A stretch of 64,000 bases of DNA from Allorhizobium undicola ORS 992 = ATCC 700741 (GCF_000621665.1 NZ_JHXQ01000010.1:1-64000), one strand, 5' to 3'. Shown: positions 8,055 to 17,265, numbered from the stretch's first letter. Numbers and translations are program-made. Notes: generated from the sequence alone by a model not told the origin.

Positions 8055-9062
8055 TCACGCCACATTCATCAACCCTTCTCCAAGGCTGGAAAACAGCGCA
8101 AGCGACTTGATCCTGGCGCCGATGTCATGGATCGGCATGGAGACGATGACCTCATCCACTCCGGTTTCGGCGAGAAAGGCGCCAAGCCGTGCCCGCGCCG
8201 TGGCAGGCGAGCCCACGATGGCATAGCGCAGGCTGTGTTCCACGCCGAATTGTTCCATCTGGCTCCACAATCCCTCCATGCTTGCCACGGGCCGTGGAAA
8301 AGGCGCCCGCACATTGCGCCGGAGATTGACGAATTGCTGCTGGGCGGAGGTAAACAGCATCCGCGCCTCGTCGTCGCTGTCGGCCACAGCCGCCATGATC
8401 CCCGCGGCCATATAGGGCCGGTCCAAAGCCGCGGAAGGCTGGAAGCGATCGCGATAAATTGAGATCGCCTCGATAAGTTGATCGGGCGCAAAATGCGAGG
8501 CGAAGGCATAAGGCAGACCAAGGGCTGCTGCCAGATGCGCGCTGTAGAGGCTGGAGCCAAGCAGCCAGACGGCAACGTCGCTTCCCGCACCGGGCACGGC
8601 CATGATCGCGCCCTCCTGCTGCTCAGGGCCGAGAAAATACTGCAATTCCTGAATATCCTGCGGAAAGCTTTCTGCGCCCGCCTCCAGATTGCGCCGCAGG
8701 GCGCGGGCCGTGCGCATATCCGTTCCCGGCGCGCGCCCAAGGCCCAGATCGACACGGCCTGGAAACAGCGCCGCCAGCGTTCCAAACTGCTCGGCAATCA
8801 CCATCGGCGCGTGATTGGGCAGCATGATGCCGCCGGAGCCGATGCGGATTGTTCTGGTCGCCGCGCCCACATGCGCAATGACGATGGAGGTCGCGGCACT
8901 GGCAACGCCCGGCATTCCGTGATGCTCCGCAAGCCAGAAACGGCGATAGCCATGCGCCTCGGCCGCCATGGCCATGCGGCGGGAATTTTCCAGCGCATCG
9001 GCCACGGATTGTCCCTCGCCCACCGGCGAAAGGTCGAGAACGGAAAAGGGAATGGAGGCCAT
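8055..9062 (-). CDS. LLM-class flavin-dependent oxidoreductase
   Basis: This 335-residue protein has the luciferase-like monooxygenase fold. It opens with [14 protein letters not shown] and has [41 protein letters not shown] and [14 protein letters not shown], all signatures of the MsnO8/YhbW-like branch that uses FMNH2 and O2 or acts as a reductase. The substrate cannot be told. The C-terminal region ends with [12 protein letters not shown], the usual strand near the barrel end. It sits between the outer-membrane gene and the divergent ruvC, likely with its own promoter in the 9063-9210 gap. Confidence 0.88.
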   Translation of the reverse strand: MASIPFSVLDLSPVGEGQSVADALENSRRMAMAAEAHGYRRFWLAEHHGMPGVASAATSIVIAHVGAATRTIRIGSGGIMLPNHAPMVIAEQFGTLAALFPGRVDLGLGRAPGTDMRTARALRRNLEAGAESFPQDIQELQYFLGPEQQEGAIMAVPGAGSDVAVWLLGSSLYSAHLAAALGLPYAFASHFAPDQLIEAISIYRDRFQPSAALDRPYMAAGIMAAVADSDDEARMLFTSAQQQFVNLRRNVRAPFPRPVASMEGLWSQMEQFGVEHSLRYAIVGSPATARARLGAFLAETGVDEVIVSMPIHDIGARIKSLALFSSLGEGLMNVA

Positions 9063-9210
9063 GGGTATAACTTTCTTTGCAGCAAATATGGCCTCTATTT
9101 AAGAAGCCCGGCCGCGATTGCCAAAAGTCTTTCAGGAAAACAGGGGAAATGTTTTTGTTTTGTTCACATTTTGCTGGCAGTTCAGGGGAATGAGACGGTA
9201 AGGATTGGGC

Positions 9211-9720
9211 ATGACACAGACGATTCGAATCATTGGCATCGATCCGGGCCTGCGCCGTACCGGTTGGGGCGTGATCGAAACTCTGGGCAACAGCCTGCGG
9301 TTCATCGGTTCCGGCACTGTCACCTCGGATGGCGAGATGGATCTTGCCTCCAGGCTTTGCCAGTTGCATGACGGGCTGGCGGCGGTGATCCATGATTACC
9401 AGCCCGACGAGGCAGCGGTCGAGCAGACCTTCGTCAACAAGGATGCCGTGGCCACGCTGAAGCTTGGACAGGCCCGCGGCGTTGCCATGCTGGCCCCGGC
9501 GCGCGCCGGGCTGCCGGTGGCGGAATATGCGCCGAATGCGGTGAAGAAATCGGTGATCGGCGTTGGTCACGGGGAAAAGCAGCAGATTCACATGATGCTG
9601 AAAATCCTGATGCCAAAGGCCGAATTCAAGGGCAACGACGCCGCAGATGCGCTGGCAATCGCCATTTGTCACGCGCATAATCGCGGCGGCGAGCGGCTCA
9701 GAAAAATCATGGCGGGTTGA
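9211..9720 (+). CDS. ruvC: Holliday junction endodeoxyribonuclease RuvC
   Basis: This 169-residue nuclease cuts Holliday junctions symmetrically during recombination repair, working with RuvAB. The acidic catalytic residues are in place: Asp11 in [14 protein letters not shown], Glu71 in [11 protein letters not shown], and Asp143/Asp146 in [11 protein letters not shown] use the ATG at 9211, preceded by AAGGATT, rather than an in-frame TTG two codons upstream. It heads ruvC-ruvA-ruvB; the ruvA ATG follows the stop by 4 bp. Confidence 0.96.
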   Translation: MTQTIRIIGIDPGLRRTGWGVIETLGNSLRFIGSGTVTSDGEMDLASRLCQLHDGLAAVIHDYQPDEAAVEQTFVNKDAVATLKLGQARGVAMLAPARAGLPVAEYAPNAVKKSVIGVGHGEKQQIHMMLKILMPKAEFKGNDAADALAIAICHAHNRGGERLRKIMAG

Positions 9721-9724
9721 GACT

Positions 9725-10342
9725 ATGATCGGCAAGCTCAAGGGTACCATAGACGAGATCGGCGAAGACCACGTTCTGGTCGATGTGCATGGCGTCTGCT
9801 ACGAGGTGTTCTGCGCCTCGCGCACGCTTTCGCGCATCGGCACTGCGGGGGAAGCGGTGGTGTTGTTCATCGAAACCTATGTGCGGGAAGACCAGCTCAA
9901 GCTGTTCGGCTTCATGAGCAGGCTGGAACGGGAATGGTTCCTGCTGCTGCAAAGTGTGCAGGGCGTGGGCGCCAAGGTGGCGCTGGCGCTTTTATCCACG
10001 CTTGCGCCATCGGATCTGGCCAATGCCATAGCCTTGCAGGACAAGGCGGCGATTTCGCGCGCGCCGGGCGTTGGCCCGAAAGTGGCGCTGCGCATCGTCA
10101 CCGAACTCAAAAACAAGGCTCCCGCCTTTGCCGGAGAAGCCGCCGCCGGTATTGGCCTCAAGCAGGACATCGGCGAAGGTCTTGCCTCAGCCCCGGTGGC
10201 CGATGCGGTTTCGGCGCTCACCAATCTCGGCTATTCTCGCGAGCAGGCCGCCAATGCGGTGGCGGCTGCGCTGAAAAATGCAGGCGAGGATGCCGATAGC
10301 GCAAGGCTGATCCGTCTGGGCCTGAAGGAATTGTCGCGCTGA
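9725..10342 (+). CDS. ruvA: Holliday junction branch-migration protein RuvA
   Basis: The 205-residue DNA-binding subunit of the RuvAB motor starts [28 protein letters not shown] (OB-fold domain I). Two helix-hairpin-helix motifs follow ([19 protein letters not shown] and [20 protein letters not shown]). A flexible acidic/Gly linker and the C-terminal domain III, which contacts RuvB ([12 protein letters not shown]), complete it. RuvA tetramers hold the junction flat while RuvB pulls DNA. Its start is 4 bp after ruvC. A Bru-RS-like repeat separates it from ruvB. Confidence 0.96.
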   Translation: MIGKLKGTIDEIGEDHVLVDVHGVCYEVFCASRTLSRIGTAGEAVVLFIETYVREDQLKLFGFMSRLEREWFLLLQSVQGVGAKVALALLSTLAPSDLANAIALQDKAAISRAPGVGPKVALRIVTELKNKAPAFAGEAAAGIGLKQDIGEGLASAPVADAVSALTNLGYSREQAANAVAAALKNAGEDADSARLIRLGLKELSR

Positions 10343-10475
10343 ACCGGCCCGCTATCCTCGGCTTGCGACCGGATTTTGGCCCGAAAGAGCGTTTGAAACA
10401 CCGCGCCGGAAAATGAAAGACTGCGATAAGGGTTTCGGCGCCGGGCCGCAGGCGCCGTCCGGGCGCCAGTGTCTT

Positions 10476-10581
10476 TACAGCGCCGTGCGTTTTATCAAAC
10501 GCACAAAGGACGCTGTAACACTTTAAATCTGCTGCATAATTTTCACCTTAAACCGATTCCGATTTAAGGAATTATGCAGTA
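10476..10581 (+). repeat. Bru-RS-like repeat between ruvA and ruvB
   Basis: This 106-bp copy runs TA to TA, with hairpin A, linker and hairpin B in the plus direction. Its hairpin A carries the variant right arm AAAGGACGCTGTA also seen at 13171 and 49508. If ruvAB is one transcript, the element places two strong stems in the intercistronic RNA. Confidence 0.8.
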
Positions 10582-10617
10582 GGCTCTGGCTGCTGCACCC
10601 GCACAGGAAAGTTTGGC

Positions 10618-11658
10618 ATGATGAACCACAACCCCGTTCTCACCCCCGAAAAGCGCGGCGAGGATCTCGATGCGGCGCTGCGCCCGCAAACGCTTGAGGA
10701 TTTTACCGGCCAGGCAGAGGCCCGCGCCAATCTGAAGATCTTCATCGAAGCGGCGAAAAACCGGGGCGAGGCGCTGGATCACGTGCTGTTCGTCGGCCCG
10801 CCGGGACTGGGCAAGACGACGCTGGCGCAAATCATGGCCAAGGAACTGGGCGTCAATTTCCGCTCCACCTCCGGCCCCGTCATCGCCAAGGCGGGCGATC
10901 TTGCAGCCCTTCTCACCAATCTCGAAGAGCGCGACGTGCTGTTCATCGATGAAATCCATAGGCTCAATCCGGCGGTGGAGGAAATTCTCTATCCGGCCAT
11001 GGAGGATTTCCAGCTCGACCTCATCATCGGCGAAGGTCCGGCGGCACGCTCGGTGAAGATCGATCTGTCCAAATTCACGCTGGTTGCCGCCACCACGCGC
11101 CTTGGTCTTTTGACCACGCCGCTGCGCGACCGTTTCGGCATTCCGGTCAGGCTCAATTTCTACACCGTCGATGAGCTGGAGCTGATCGTGCGGCGCGGCG
11201 CTCGCCTTCTCGGCCTGCCAATGACCGATGAGGGCGCGCGTGAAGTGGCCCGGCGCGCCCGTGGTACGCCGCGCATCGCCGGACGGCTGTTGCGCCGCGT
11301 GCGCGATTTTGCCGAAGTGGCCCGCGCCGAAGCCGTGACGAAGGAAATCGCCGATGAGGCGCTGACACGGCTGCATGTGGACAATATGGGCCTCGACCAG
11401 CTCGACAATCGCTATCTTTCGATGATTGCGGTCAATTTCGGCGGCGGGCCGGTTGGCATCGAAACCATTGCCGCAGGCCTTTCGGAGCCCCGCGACGCCA
11501 TCGAGGATATTATCGAGCCTTACATGATCCAGCAGGGCTTCATCCAGCGCACGCCGCGTGGACGGGTGCTGACCGCCAATGCCTGGAAACATCTGGGCAT
11601 GGTGCCGCCCAAGGACCTTGAGGCGGCGCAATTTCGCCTGACGCTCGAGGATGAATGA
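10618..11658 (+). CDS. ruvB: Holliday junction ATP-dependent DNA helicase RuvB
   Basis: This 346-residue AAA+ motor drives branch migration on RuvA-bound junctions. Walker A is GPPGLGKT at 60-67, Walker [10 protein letters not shown] ends near 114, sensor I lies in [10 protein letters not shown], and the arginine-finger region is [12 protein letters not shown]. The winged-helix C-terminal domain contains [19 protein letters not shown]. Two adjacent ATG codons (10618, 10621) follow AGGAAAG; either could be used. Conservation is high throughout. It is followed without a gap by the phosphoesterase gene, so the two are probably cotranscribed. Confidence 0.97.
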   Translation: MMNHNPVLTPEKRGEDLDAALRPQTLEDFTGQAEARANLKIFIEAAKNRGEALDHVLFVGPPGLGKTTLAQIMAKELGVNFRSTSGPVIAKAGDLAALLTNLEERDVLFIDEIHRLNPAVEEILYPAMEDFQLDLIIGEGPAARSVKIDLSKFTLVAATTRLGLLTTPLRDRFGIPVRLNFYTVDELELIVRRGARLLGLPMTDEGAREVARRARGTPRIAGRLLRRVRDFAEVARAEAVTKEIADEALTRLHVDNMGLDQLDNRYLSMIAVNFGGGPVGIETIAAGLSEPRDAIEDIIEPYMIQQGFIQRTPRGRVLTANAWKHLGMVPPKDLEAAQFRLTLEDE

Positions 11659-12549
11659 GTGATCAGCCGCCGCGCCTTTTTCAAGATTCTGGCGGGATCG
11701 GCCGTCGGGCTCCTCACGCTTGCCGGCTATGCCGGGGGCGTGGAGCCGCTGCTGCGCCTCAACACCACCCATTATAGCCTTTCACCGCGCAATTGGCGGC
11801 GCGGGCAAAAGCTGCGCATCGTGGCGCTTGCCGATTTTCACGCCTGCGAACCCTGGATGCCCGCCGCGCGCATTGCCGAAATCTGCGACCATGCCAACAC
11901 GCTGGGCGGCGACATCATTCTGCTGCTGGGCGATTACATGTCCGGCATGAAGCTGGTGACGGGAAGCGTCGCACCGAAGGACTGGGCCGCAAGCCTTGCG
12001 CGGCTCAAGGCGCCGCTCGGCGTTCACGCCGTCTGCGGCAATCACGACTGGTGGCAGGATACGGAGGCCCAGATGCAGCGCCTGCCGGAAACCGTGGCGC
12101 ACCGGGCGCTACGCGATGCGGGAATCGAAGTCTATTCCAACCGCGCCGCCCGGATCGGCCCTGCGGATGCCCCCTTCTGGATCGCCGGTCTTGAGGATCA
12201 ATGGGCCTATCTCACCGGCTATCGCCGCATGAGGGGCCTCGACAACCTGCCCGCGACCCTTGCCGCGATCACAGACGATGCGCCCGTTATTCTGCTTGCC
12301 CATGAACCGGACATCTTTCCAAGCGTACCGGAGCGCGTGGCGCTCACGCTTTCGGGCCACACCCATGGCGGGCAGGTCAACCTGTTCGGCTGGACGCCGG
12401 TGGTGCCGTCCCGCTTCGGCTCGCGCTATGTCTATGGCGTGAAGGAAGAGGATGGCCGTCATCTTGTCGTCTCCGGTGGCCTCGGCTGCTCGATTGCGCC
12501 GATCCGCTTCGGTTCCCCGCCGGAAATCGTGGTGATCGATCTTGCCTGA
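11659..12549 (+). CDS. Tat-exported metallophosphoesterase
   Basis: The 296-residue protein starts at a GTG directly after the ruvB stop. Its N-terminus has a twin-arginine motif (SRRAFFK) and a hydrophobic stretch (ILAGSAVGLLTLAGYAGG), indicating folded export by Tat. The calcineurin-like metal motifs are present in order: ADFHA, LLGDYM, CGNHDWW, LAHEPD and SGHTHGGQ. This is the YaeI-like group, which includes lipid-related phosphoesterases such as UDP-diacylglucosamine hydrolase relatives; the substrate is unknown here. The butt joint with ruvB implies translational coupling rather than shared function. Confidence 0.88.
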   Translation: MISRRAFFKILAGSAVGLLTLAGYAGGVEPLLRLNTTHYSLSPRNWRRGQKLRIVALADFHACEPWMPAARIAEICDHANTLGGDIILLLGDYMSGMKLVTGSVAPKDWAASLARLKAPLGVHAVCGNHDWWQDTEAQMQRLPETVAHRALRDAGIEVYSNRAARIGPADAPFWIAGLEDQWAYLTGYRRMRGLDNLPATLAAITDDAPVILLAHEPDIFPSVPERVALTLSGHTHGGQVNLFGWTPVVPSRFGSRYVYGVKEEDGRHLVVSGGLGCSIAPIRFGSPPEIVVIDLA

Positions 12550-12570
12550 AGCGGAAGGAAAATCCACTCG

Positions 12571-13080
12571 ATGACCAGGGATATGCGCATCCGCATCAAA
12601 CAACCGGGCCGCATCTGGCAGATGCGTGTGGCGGGGCTTGCCTTTCGCAACGGCCACGTTCTGGTTCACCGCGCCGCCCATGAACGCTTCTGGACCTTTC
12701 CCGGCGGACGGGCCGAAATCGGCGAGACCACAGCCGAAACGCTGAAGCGGGAAATGATGGAAGAACTCGGCGTTGAAGCGCGCATCGACCGATTGCTGTG
12801 GAGCGTCGAGAATTTCTTTCATTACGAGGGCAAGCACTGGCAGGAATACGGGCTCTATTATCTCATGCATCTGCCCGAAACACTGCCTTTTCACGAAAGC
12901 GACATCGTCCATCGCATTCAAGATGGCAAGAATGCGCTGGAGTTCCGCTGGGCGCGTGCCACACGGGCGGCGCTTGCCGCACTGCCTATCCCGCCGCTCT
13001 TCATTGCCGATGACATCGAGACCCTTCCCGAAACCCCGCGCCATCTCGTCTGGGACGATGGCGATCTGGACGCCTTATGA
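12571..13080 (+). CDS. NUDIX hydrolase
   Basis: The 169-residue protein has a complete Nudix box in GGRAEIGETTAETLKREMM followed by EELG, matching GX5EX7REUXEEXGU. Such enzymes hydrolyse nucleoside diphosphates linked to another group; the substrate cannot be read from sequence. GGAAGGA precedes the ATG. A second, closely similar Nudix gene starts 15 bp downstream, apparently a tandem duplicate (both have FHESDIVHR/FHESEIVHR and VENFF/MENFF segments), but that copy is interrupted. This one looks intact. Confidence 0.85.
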   Translation: MTRDMRIRIKQPGRIWQMRVAGLAFRNGHVLVHRAAHERFWTFPGGRAEIGETTAETLKREMMEELGVEARIDRLLWSVENFFHYEGKHWQEYGLYYLMHLPETLPFHESDIVHRIQDGKNALEFRWARATRAALAALPIPPLFIADDIETLPETPRHLVWDDGDLDAL

Positions 13081-13094
13081 TAACGGACCGCCAC

Positions 13095-13696
13095 ATGATC
13101 CGGCTTGATCGCAAGCCGCAGCTCTTTTCCTTTCGCGTTGCCGCGCTGATCTTTCAGAACGGCCATTTTCTACTGCATAATTCCTTAAATCGGGATCGAT
13201 TTAAGGTGAAAATTATGCAGCAGATTTAAAGTGTTACAGCGTCCTTTGTGCGTTTGATAAAACGCACGGCGCTGTAGTGCAGCGCGCCGTGAAAGACGAT
13301 TTCTGGGCGCTACCCGGCGGGCGGGCGGAAATCGGCGAAACCTCGCAGGAAACCATCCTGCGGGAAATGCACGAGGAACTGGGCTGTGACATGCAGGTGG
13401 ACCGGCTGTTGCTGACCATGGAAAATTTCTTTTCCTATGAGGGCTATCAGGCGCATGAGCTGGGTTTTTATTATCTCCTTCACAGCCTCGCCCCGCTGCC
13501 CTTTCATGAAAGCGAGATCGTGCATCGCGTGCAGGATGGACCGACGGAGGTTGAATTTCGCTGGGTGCCAGCCCTTGCCGAAAGCTTCGAACGCCATGAC
13601 ATTCACCCACGCCCTCTGGCGGCATTCGTGGAAAGCCCGCCGCAAGCGAGCCGCCATATCATTAATCGCGAGGGCGCTTCCCCAAAAACATCCTGA
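13095..13696 (+). pseudogene. NUDIX hydrolase split by a Bru-RS-like insertion
   Basis: The N-terminal part (ATG at 13095, ...RVAALIFQNGHFL) runs into the repeat at 13171 and stops within it at 13229. The remainder resumes at 13277 as QRAVKDDFWALPGGRAEIGE, with a full Nudix box. Removing the 104-bp insert and one TA gives a continuous frame (CAT TTT CTA GTG CAG CGC). Its spacing matches the intact neighbour exactly: 13 residues from His to Trp in both. The insert is not a multiple of three. The downstream part begins with a GTG at 13277 but has no clear ribosome site and lacks the first Nudix-fold strands, so it is probably non-functional. Confidence 0.85.
13171..13276 (-). repeat. Bru-RS-like repeat inserted in a NUDIX gene
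   Basis: This copy runs hairpin B first and hairpin A second, so it is inverted relative to most others. TA is present at both ends; the reconstructed target had a single TA, consistent with a TA target duplication on insertion. Confidence 0.88.
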
Positions 13697-13819
13697 ACGT
13701 GCAGCCCGTGCCCGACAAAAACCATTGCTGTTTCTTTCAGCCGTAAGGCACGGGCGGGATTGCGAAGCTCATCGCTTTCTGCAAAAGCGTTCCTATGGAT
13801 CGATGACCGGACAACGGAA

Positions 13820-14824
13820 ATGGCTCACATTCACTTTCTGGCACGCCGCCTCGCATGGCCCGGCTTTCTGCTGCTTGGCCTCAGCGGCAGCGCGCTGGCC
13901 TTTCAAAGCGCCTCACCCATTATCAATTTCGTTCTGGTCTATCTCGGCACTTTCGCGCTGATTGCGCTGGCCGAGCGGTTGCTGCCCTTCGAGCAATCGT
14001 GGCTGGAAAGCGATGGCGAGACCCTGAACGACATTGGCCATACGCTCCTGACCAAAGGCGTGGTGGAAGTTCTGTCCGGGCTGGGCGTGGTTTTTCCGAT
14101 GCTGGCGGCCAAGGTATTCGCGGCCTCGCAGTTTCTCAGGATCGGCGGCTGGCCTGTGCATGTGCCGCTGCCGCTACAGGTGGTGCTGGCGCTCATCATC
14201 GCCGAATTCGGGCTCTATTGGGCGCACAGGCTGGCGCATGAACATCTGAACCTCTGGCGCTTCCATGCCCTTCACCATTCCGTGGAGCGGCTCTGGGTGG
14301 TCAATACCGGACGCTTCCATGTGGTCGATTCGGTTTTCAAGATCACGCTCAGCCAGGTGCCGCTCTATCTTCTCGGTGCGCCAGTGGAGGTTTTTCTCTG
14401 GGTGGGCGCCGTCACGGCCTTTATCGGCATCCTCACCCATTGCAATCTGGATGTGGTGACGGGACCGCTGGATTATGTTTTCTCCACGCCGCGCCTGCAT
14501 CGCTGGCACCATTCCCTGAATCTGCGGGAAGGCAACAGCAATTACGGCGAAAATCTCGTGCTGTTCGACCAGCTCTTCGGCACCTATTTCAACCCGGACC
14601 GCCAGCCGGGCACCCATATCGGCATTACCGGCCGGATCGCGAAGGGTTTTTTCGCGCAACTGGCCCAGCCTTTCAGCCAGAAGGGCCGCAAGCAAATTCT
14701 CGGCGCCAAGCCCAAGGCCTATTACGAGGCGCAGATTGCCGCCGAGCTGGAAAAGGAACGTCTGGAGCATTTTCAGGAAAAGCGGAGGCCGGTTTTCCGT
14801 CTGAAAATGCCACGAACAAAATAG
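13820..14824 (+). CDS. Sterol desaturase / fatty acid hydroxylase family protein
   Basis: This 334-residue membrane protein carries the di-iron histidine clusters of the family: HRLAH, HALHH and HRWHH, plus further His residues (RFHVVDS, LTHCNLD). Several hydrophobic segments occur before and between them. Members oxidise or hydroxylate sterols, carotenoids or lipid acyl chains; the substrate here is unknown. The start is uncertain: I use the ATG at 13820 (MAHIHFLARRL); a TTG at 13760 would add 20 residues without improving the match. It converges on the glyoxalase-family gene, with a solo palindrome between them. Confidence 0.85.
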   Translation: MAHIHFLARRLAWPGFLLLGLSGSALAFQSASPIINFVLVYLGTFALIALAERLLPFEQSWLESDGETLNDIGHTLLTKGVVEVLSGLGVVFPMLAAKVFAASQFLRIGGWPVHVPLPLQVVLALIIAEFGLYWAHRLAHEHLNLWRFHALHHSVERLWVVNTGRFHVVDSVFKITLSQVPLYLLGAPVEVFLWVGAVTAFIGILTHCNLDVVTGPLDYVFSTPRLHRWHHSLNLREGNSNYGENLVLFDQLFGTYFNPDRQPGTHIGITGRIAKGFFAQLAQPFSQKGRKQILGAKPKAYYEAQIAAELEKERLEHFQEKRRPVFRLKMPRTK

Positions 14825-14825
14825 T

Positions 14826-14863
14826 TACAGCGCCGTGCGTTTTATCAAACGCACGGCGCTGTA
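14826..14863. repeat. Solo hairpin A of the Bru-RS-like family
   Basis: A perfect 38-bp palindrome with TA at both ends, equal to hairpin A alone without linker or hairpin B. It lies 2 bp after one stop codon and 5 bp before the other, between convergent genes, so it may act as a two-way terminator even without a long T tract. Confidence 0.8.
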
Positions 14864-14867
14864 ACGC

Positions 14868-15263
14868 TCACCGGAACCGTCCATGACGCTGCAAGACCTC
14901 GATCTTGTAGCCATCCGGATCGGTAATGAAGAAAAAACGCGCCAGCAGCGCGCCCTCGCGGTGGAAATCCACGATCTTGCCCGGTTCAAGCCCAAGCGCG
15001 CTCAGCCGGGCGTGTTCTTTGTCGAGATCGGCCACCGAAACCGCGAAATGGCCGTAACCATCGCCCGGCGCATAAGGCTCCTGCCGGCCCTTGTTGATCG
15101 TCAGCTCAAGCTCGAAATCGCTCTCGCCATTGCTGAGATAGACCAGCGTGAAGGTCTCGAAATCAAGCCTCTCGGCAACAGCGAGATCAAAGGCCTTGCC
15201 ATAGAAGTCTACCGCGCGGGCCTCGTCGATCACCCGGATCATGCTGTGAATTGCTTTTGCCAA
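14868..15263 (-). CDS. VOC-family protein, lactoylglutathione lyase-like
   Basis: The 131-residue protein has two beta-alpha-beta-beta-beta modules of the vicinal-oxygen-chelate fold. Metal-ligand positions resemble glyoxalase I: His6 in AIHSMIRV, Glu in LELTINKG, His in GYGHFAVSV and Glu in YKIEVLQ. Glyoxalase I converts the methylglyoxal-glutathione adduct to lactoylglutathione. The length is typical of bacterial GloA. I keep the call at VOC/glyoxalase I because this fold covers many activities. It is divergent from ybgC across a 64-bp gap. Confidence 0.85.
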   Translation of the reverse strand: MAKAIHSMIRVIDEARAVDFYGKAFDLAVAERLDFETFTLVYLSNGESDFELELTINKGRQEPYAPGDGYGHFAVSVADLDKEHARLSALGLEPGKIVDFHREGALLARFFFITDPDGYKIEVLQRHGRFR

Positions 15264-15327
15264 AATCTCGCCCTTTCAGTACAGCAACCGTGATTTTCAA
15301 CTCCGATAACAGATTCGATCCGCCATC

Positions 15328-15789
15328 ATGACTGAACATTTCTCCATCAGCGGCCATTTGATTGACAATTGCCACCAGCTCAAGCAGCGCGTCTATTACG
15401 AGGACACGGATTTTTCCGGCCTTGTCTACCACGCCCGCTACCTGCATTTTCTCGAGCGCGGCCGTACCGATTACCTGCGTTGCCTGGGCTGCCAGCAAAG
15501 CGAACTGATCGGCATCGACGATGAAGGTCTCGTCTTCGTGGTCCATCGCATGGAAATCGACTTCAAGAGCCCGGCCCGCATGGACGATATTCTCACCATC
15601 GAAACCATGACCGAAAAGGCCGGCGGCGCCAAGATGGTGCTGCGTCAGACCATTGAAAATAGCGAGCGCCGCCTCATTGAGGCGCGTGTGACGATTGCCG
15701 TCGTCAATCGCCTTGGACGGCCGCGCCGCCTGCCCGAGGGTCTCGCCATGAAATTCCTGGGCCCTGACGCGGCGGCACATTCATCGTGA
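15328..15789 (+). CDS. ybgC: Tol-Pal-associated acyl-CoA thioesterase YbgC
   Basis: This 153-residue hot-dog-fold thioesterase has the catalytic Asp motif YYEDTDFSGLVYHARYL and the following ERGRTDYLR. YbgC proteins hydrolyse short or medium acyl-CoA thioesters and are nearly always first in tol-pal operons, where they link phospholipid metabolism with the envelope complex. Here tolQ starts 264 bp later, with a CtrA-like site just after ybgC, so tolQ may have a second promoter. Confidence 0.92.
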   Translation: MTEHFSISGHLIDNCHQLKQRVYYEDTDFSGLVYHARYLHFLERGRTDYLRCLGCQQSELIGIDDEGLVFVVHRMEIDFKSPARMDDILTIETMTEKAGGAKMVLRQTIENSERRLIEARVTIAVVNRLGRPRRLPEGLAMKFLGPDAAAHSS

Positions 15790-15791
15790 TG

Positions 15792-15807
15792 CTAACCAAT
15801 CATTAAC
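15792..15807 (+). promoter_or_regulatory. CtrA-like box upstream of tolQ
   Basis: CTAA-CCAATCA-TTAAC matches TTAA-N7-TTAAC with one mismatch. It lies at the start of the 264-bp gap before tolQ. The rest of that gap shows no clear promoter or gene. Confidence 0.35.
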
Positions 15808-16053
15808 GATAATGTAGTCTTAATCCGAGCATTGCAGATTGTGCGCTGCACGCCTTCCTTTGACCAAAATTTGCGGCAAAAAGGCAGGCTGGGTGCATGG
15901 GGTAGCGCTTGCGGTTCGTTCAAGTCCGCCTGGCACATTCTGCAAAGACAGTTTTCCGCTCACCTTCTCATCGCGTGGATGAAGATGGCAGGCGGCGGTT
16001 GAGATCGCCCGGGCGTTCAGCGCCGGGCGTTTGGTATTGGGATCGATAGAGCG

Positions 16054-16773
16054 ATGGAACAACTAGGAGCAGTAGCTGCCACCCATGATGTGAGCCTTTG
16101 GGCTTTGTTCATGCAGGCCGGCCTCATCGTCAAGCTGGTCATGATCGGCCTGTTGGGCGCATCCGTATGGACCTGGGCGATCGTCATCGACAAGGCCATC
16201 AGCTTCAACAAGGCCCGACGCCAGTTCGATCAGTTCGAGCAGGTCTTCTGGTCCGGCCAGTCGCTGGAAGAACTGTACCGCACGCTTGCCGAGCGCAACA
16301 ATTCCGGGCTCTCGGCCATTTTCGTCGCCGCCATGCGCGAATGGAAAAAGAGCTTCGAGCGCGGCGCACGTTCCCCCATCGGCCTGCAAATGCGCATCGA
16401 CCGCGCCATGGACGTGACGCTTGCGCGTGAATCGGAAGCCTTCGGCTCCCGTCTCGGTTCGCTTGCCACCATCGGCTCGGCTGGCCCCTTCATCGGCCTT
16501 TTCGGTACGGTTGTCGGTATCATGACCTCGTTTCAGGCGATTGCCGGCTCCAAATCCACCAATCTTGCCGTCGTCGCCCCCGGTATTGCCGAGGCGCTTC
16601 TTGCAACGGCCATCGGCCTTGTCGCGGCTATTCCCGCCGTTATCGCCTATAACCGCTTCTCCGGCGAGGCGGGCAAGCTTTCCTCGCGCATGGAAGGCTT
16701 TGCCGACGAATTTTCCGCCATTCTCTCGCGCCAGATCGACGAGAAACTCCAGCCCCGCCAGGCCGCTGAATAA
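16054..16773 (+). CDS. tolQ: Tol-Pal system proton channel subunit TolQ
   Basis: This 239-residue inner-membrane protein of the MotA/TolQ/ExbB family forms with TolR the channel that energises TolA. Three membrane segments are visible (about 20-45, 140-160 and 175-200). The conserved GSRLGSLATIGSAGPFIGLFGTVVGIM signature of helix 2 and the AEALLATAIGLVAAIPAVIAYNRF segment of helix 3 are intact. tolR follows after 27 bp. The complex pulls the outer membrane inwards during division. Confidence 0.96.
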   Translation: MEQLGAVAATHDVSLWALFMQAGLIVKLVMIGLLGASVWTWAIVIDKAISFNKARRQFDQFEQVFWSGQSLEELYRTLAERNNSGLSAIFVAAMREWKKSFERGARSPIGLQMRIDRAMDVTLARESEAFGSRLGSLATIGSAGPFIGLFGTVVGIMTSFQAIAGSKSTNLAVVAPGIAEALLATAIGLVAAIPAVIAYNRFSGEAGKLSSRMEGFADEFSAILSRQIDEKLQPRQAAE

Positions 16774-16800
16774 GGCCGCGTAGACAGGAAGGATCGTTCA

Positions 16801-17265
16801 ATGGGTATGTCGGCAGGAGGAACAGGCGGTGGTGGCGGCGGACGTCGCGGCGGACGCCGTGGCGGTGGCGCAAAGCGGGCACCCGTCAGCGAAATCAACG
16901 TGACGCCGCTGGTGGACGTCATGCTCGTGCTGTTGATCATCTTCATGGTCGCCGCACCGATGATGACCGTGGGCGTGCCGATCGACCTGCCGGAAACACG
17001 CGCCAGCGCCATGAATTCCGAAACGCAGCCCATTACCATTTCGGTCAATCCGCAGGGCGCCGTCTATCTTCAGGAGCAGCCCATCGCGCTTGAGGAGGTG
17101 GTTCCCAAGCTCCAGGCAATCGCCACGACCGGCTATAATGAACGCATCTATGTGCGCGGCGATACCGCCGCAGCCTATGGCACCGTCATGAAGGTCATGG
17201 CGCAGATTTCGGCGGCCGGATACAAGAATATCGGCCTCGTCACGCTGCAAGAACAGGACAAGTGA
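16801..17265 (+). CDS. tolR: Tol-Pal system protein TolR
   Basis: The 154-residue ExbD/TolR-family protein has a Gly/Arg-rich cytoplasmic start (about residues 1-25). A single membrane helix follows with the essential Asp in TPLVDVMLVLLIIFMV, then a periplasmic domain of about 100 residues (ITISVNPQGAVYLQEQPI... RGDTAAAYGTVMKVM). The glycine-arginine stretch is longer than in E. coli TolR. An AGGAAGGA ribosome site precedes the ATG. Works with TolQ as the proton-driven motor for TolA. Confidence 0.96.
   Translation: MGMSAGGTGGGGGGRRGGRRGGGAKRAPVSEINVTPLVDVMLVLLIIFMVAAPMMTVGVPIDLPETRASAMNSETQPITISVNPQGAVYLQEQPIALEEVVPKLQAIATTGYNERIYVRGDTAAAYGTVMKVMAQISAAGYKNIGLVTLQEQDK

Noticed and set aside
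13277..13696. Second Nudix gene as an intact protein starting at GTG 13277
   Set aside because: No ribosome site, and the first strand of the fold lies on the other side of the repeat; a split gene explains both halves better.
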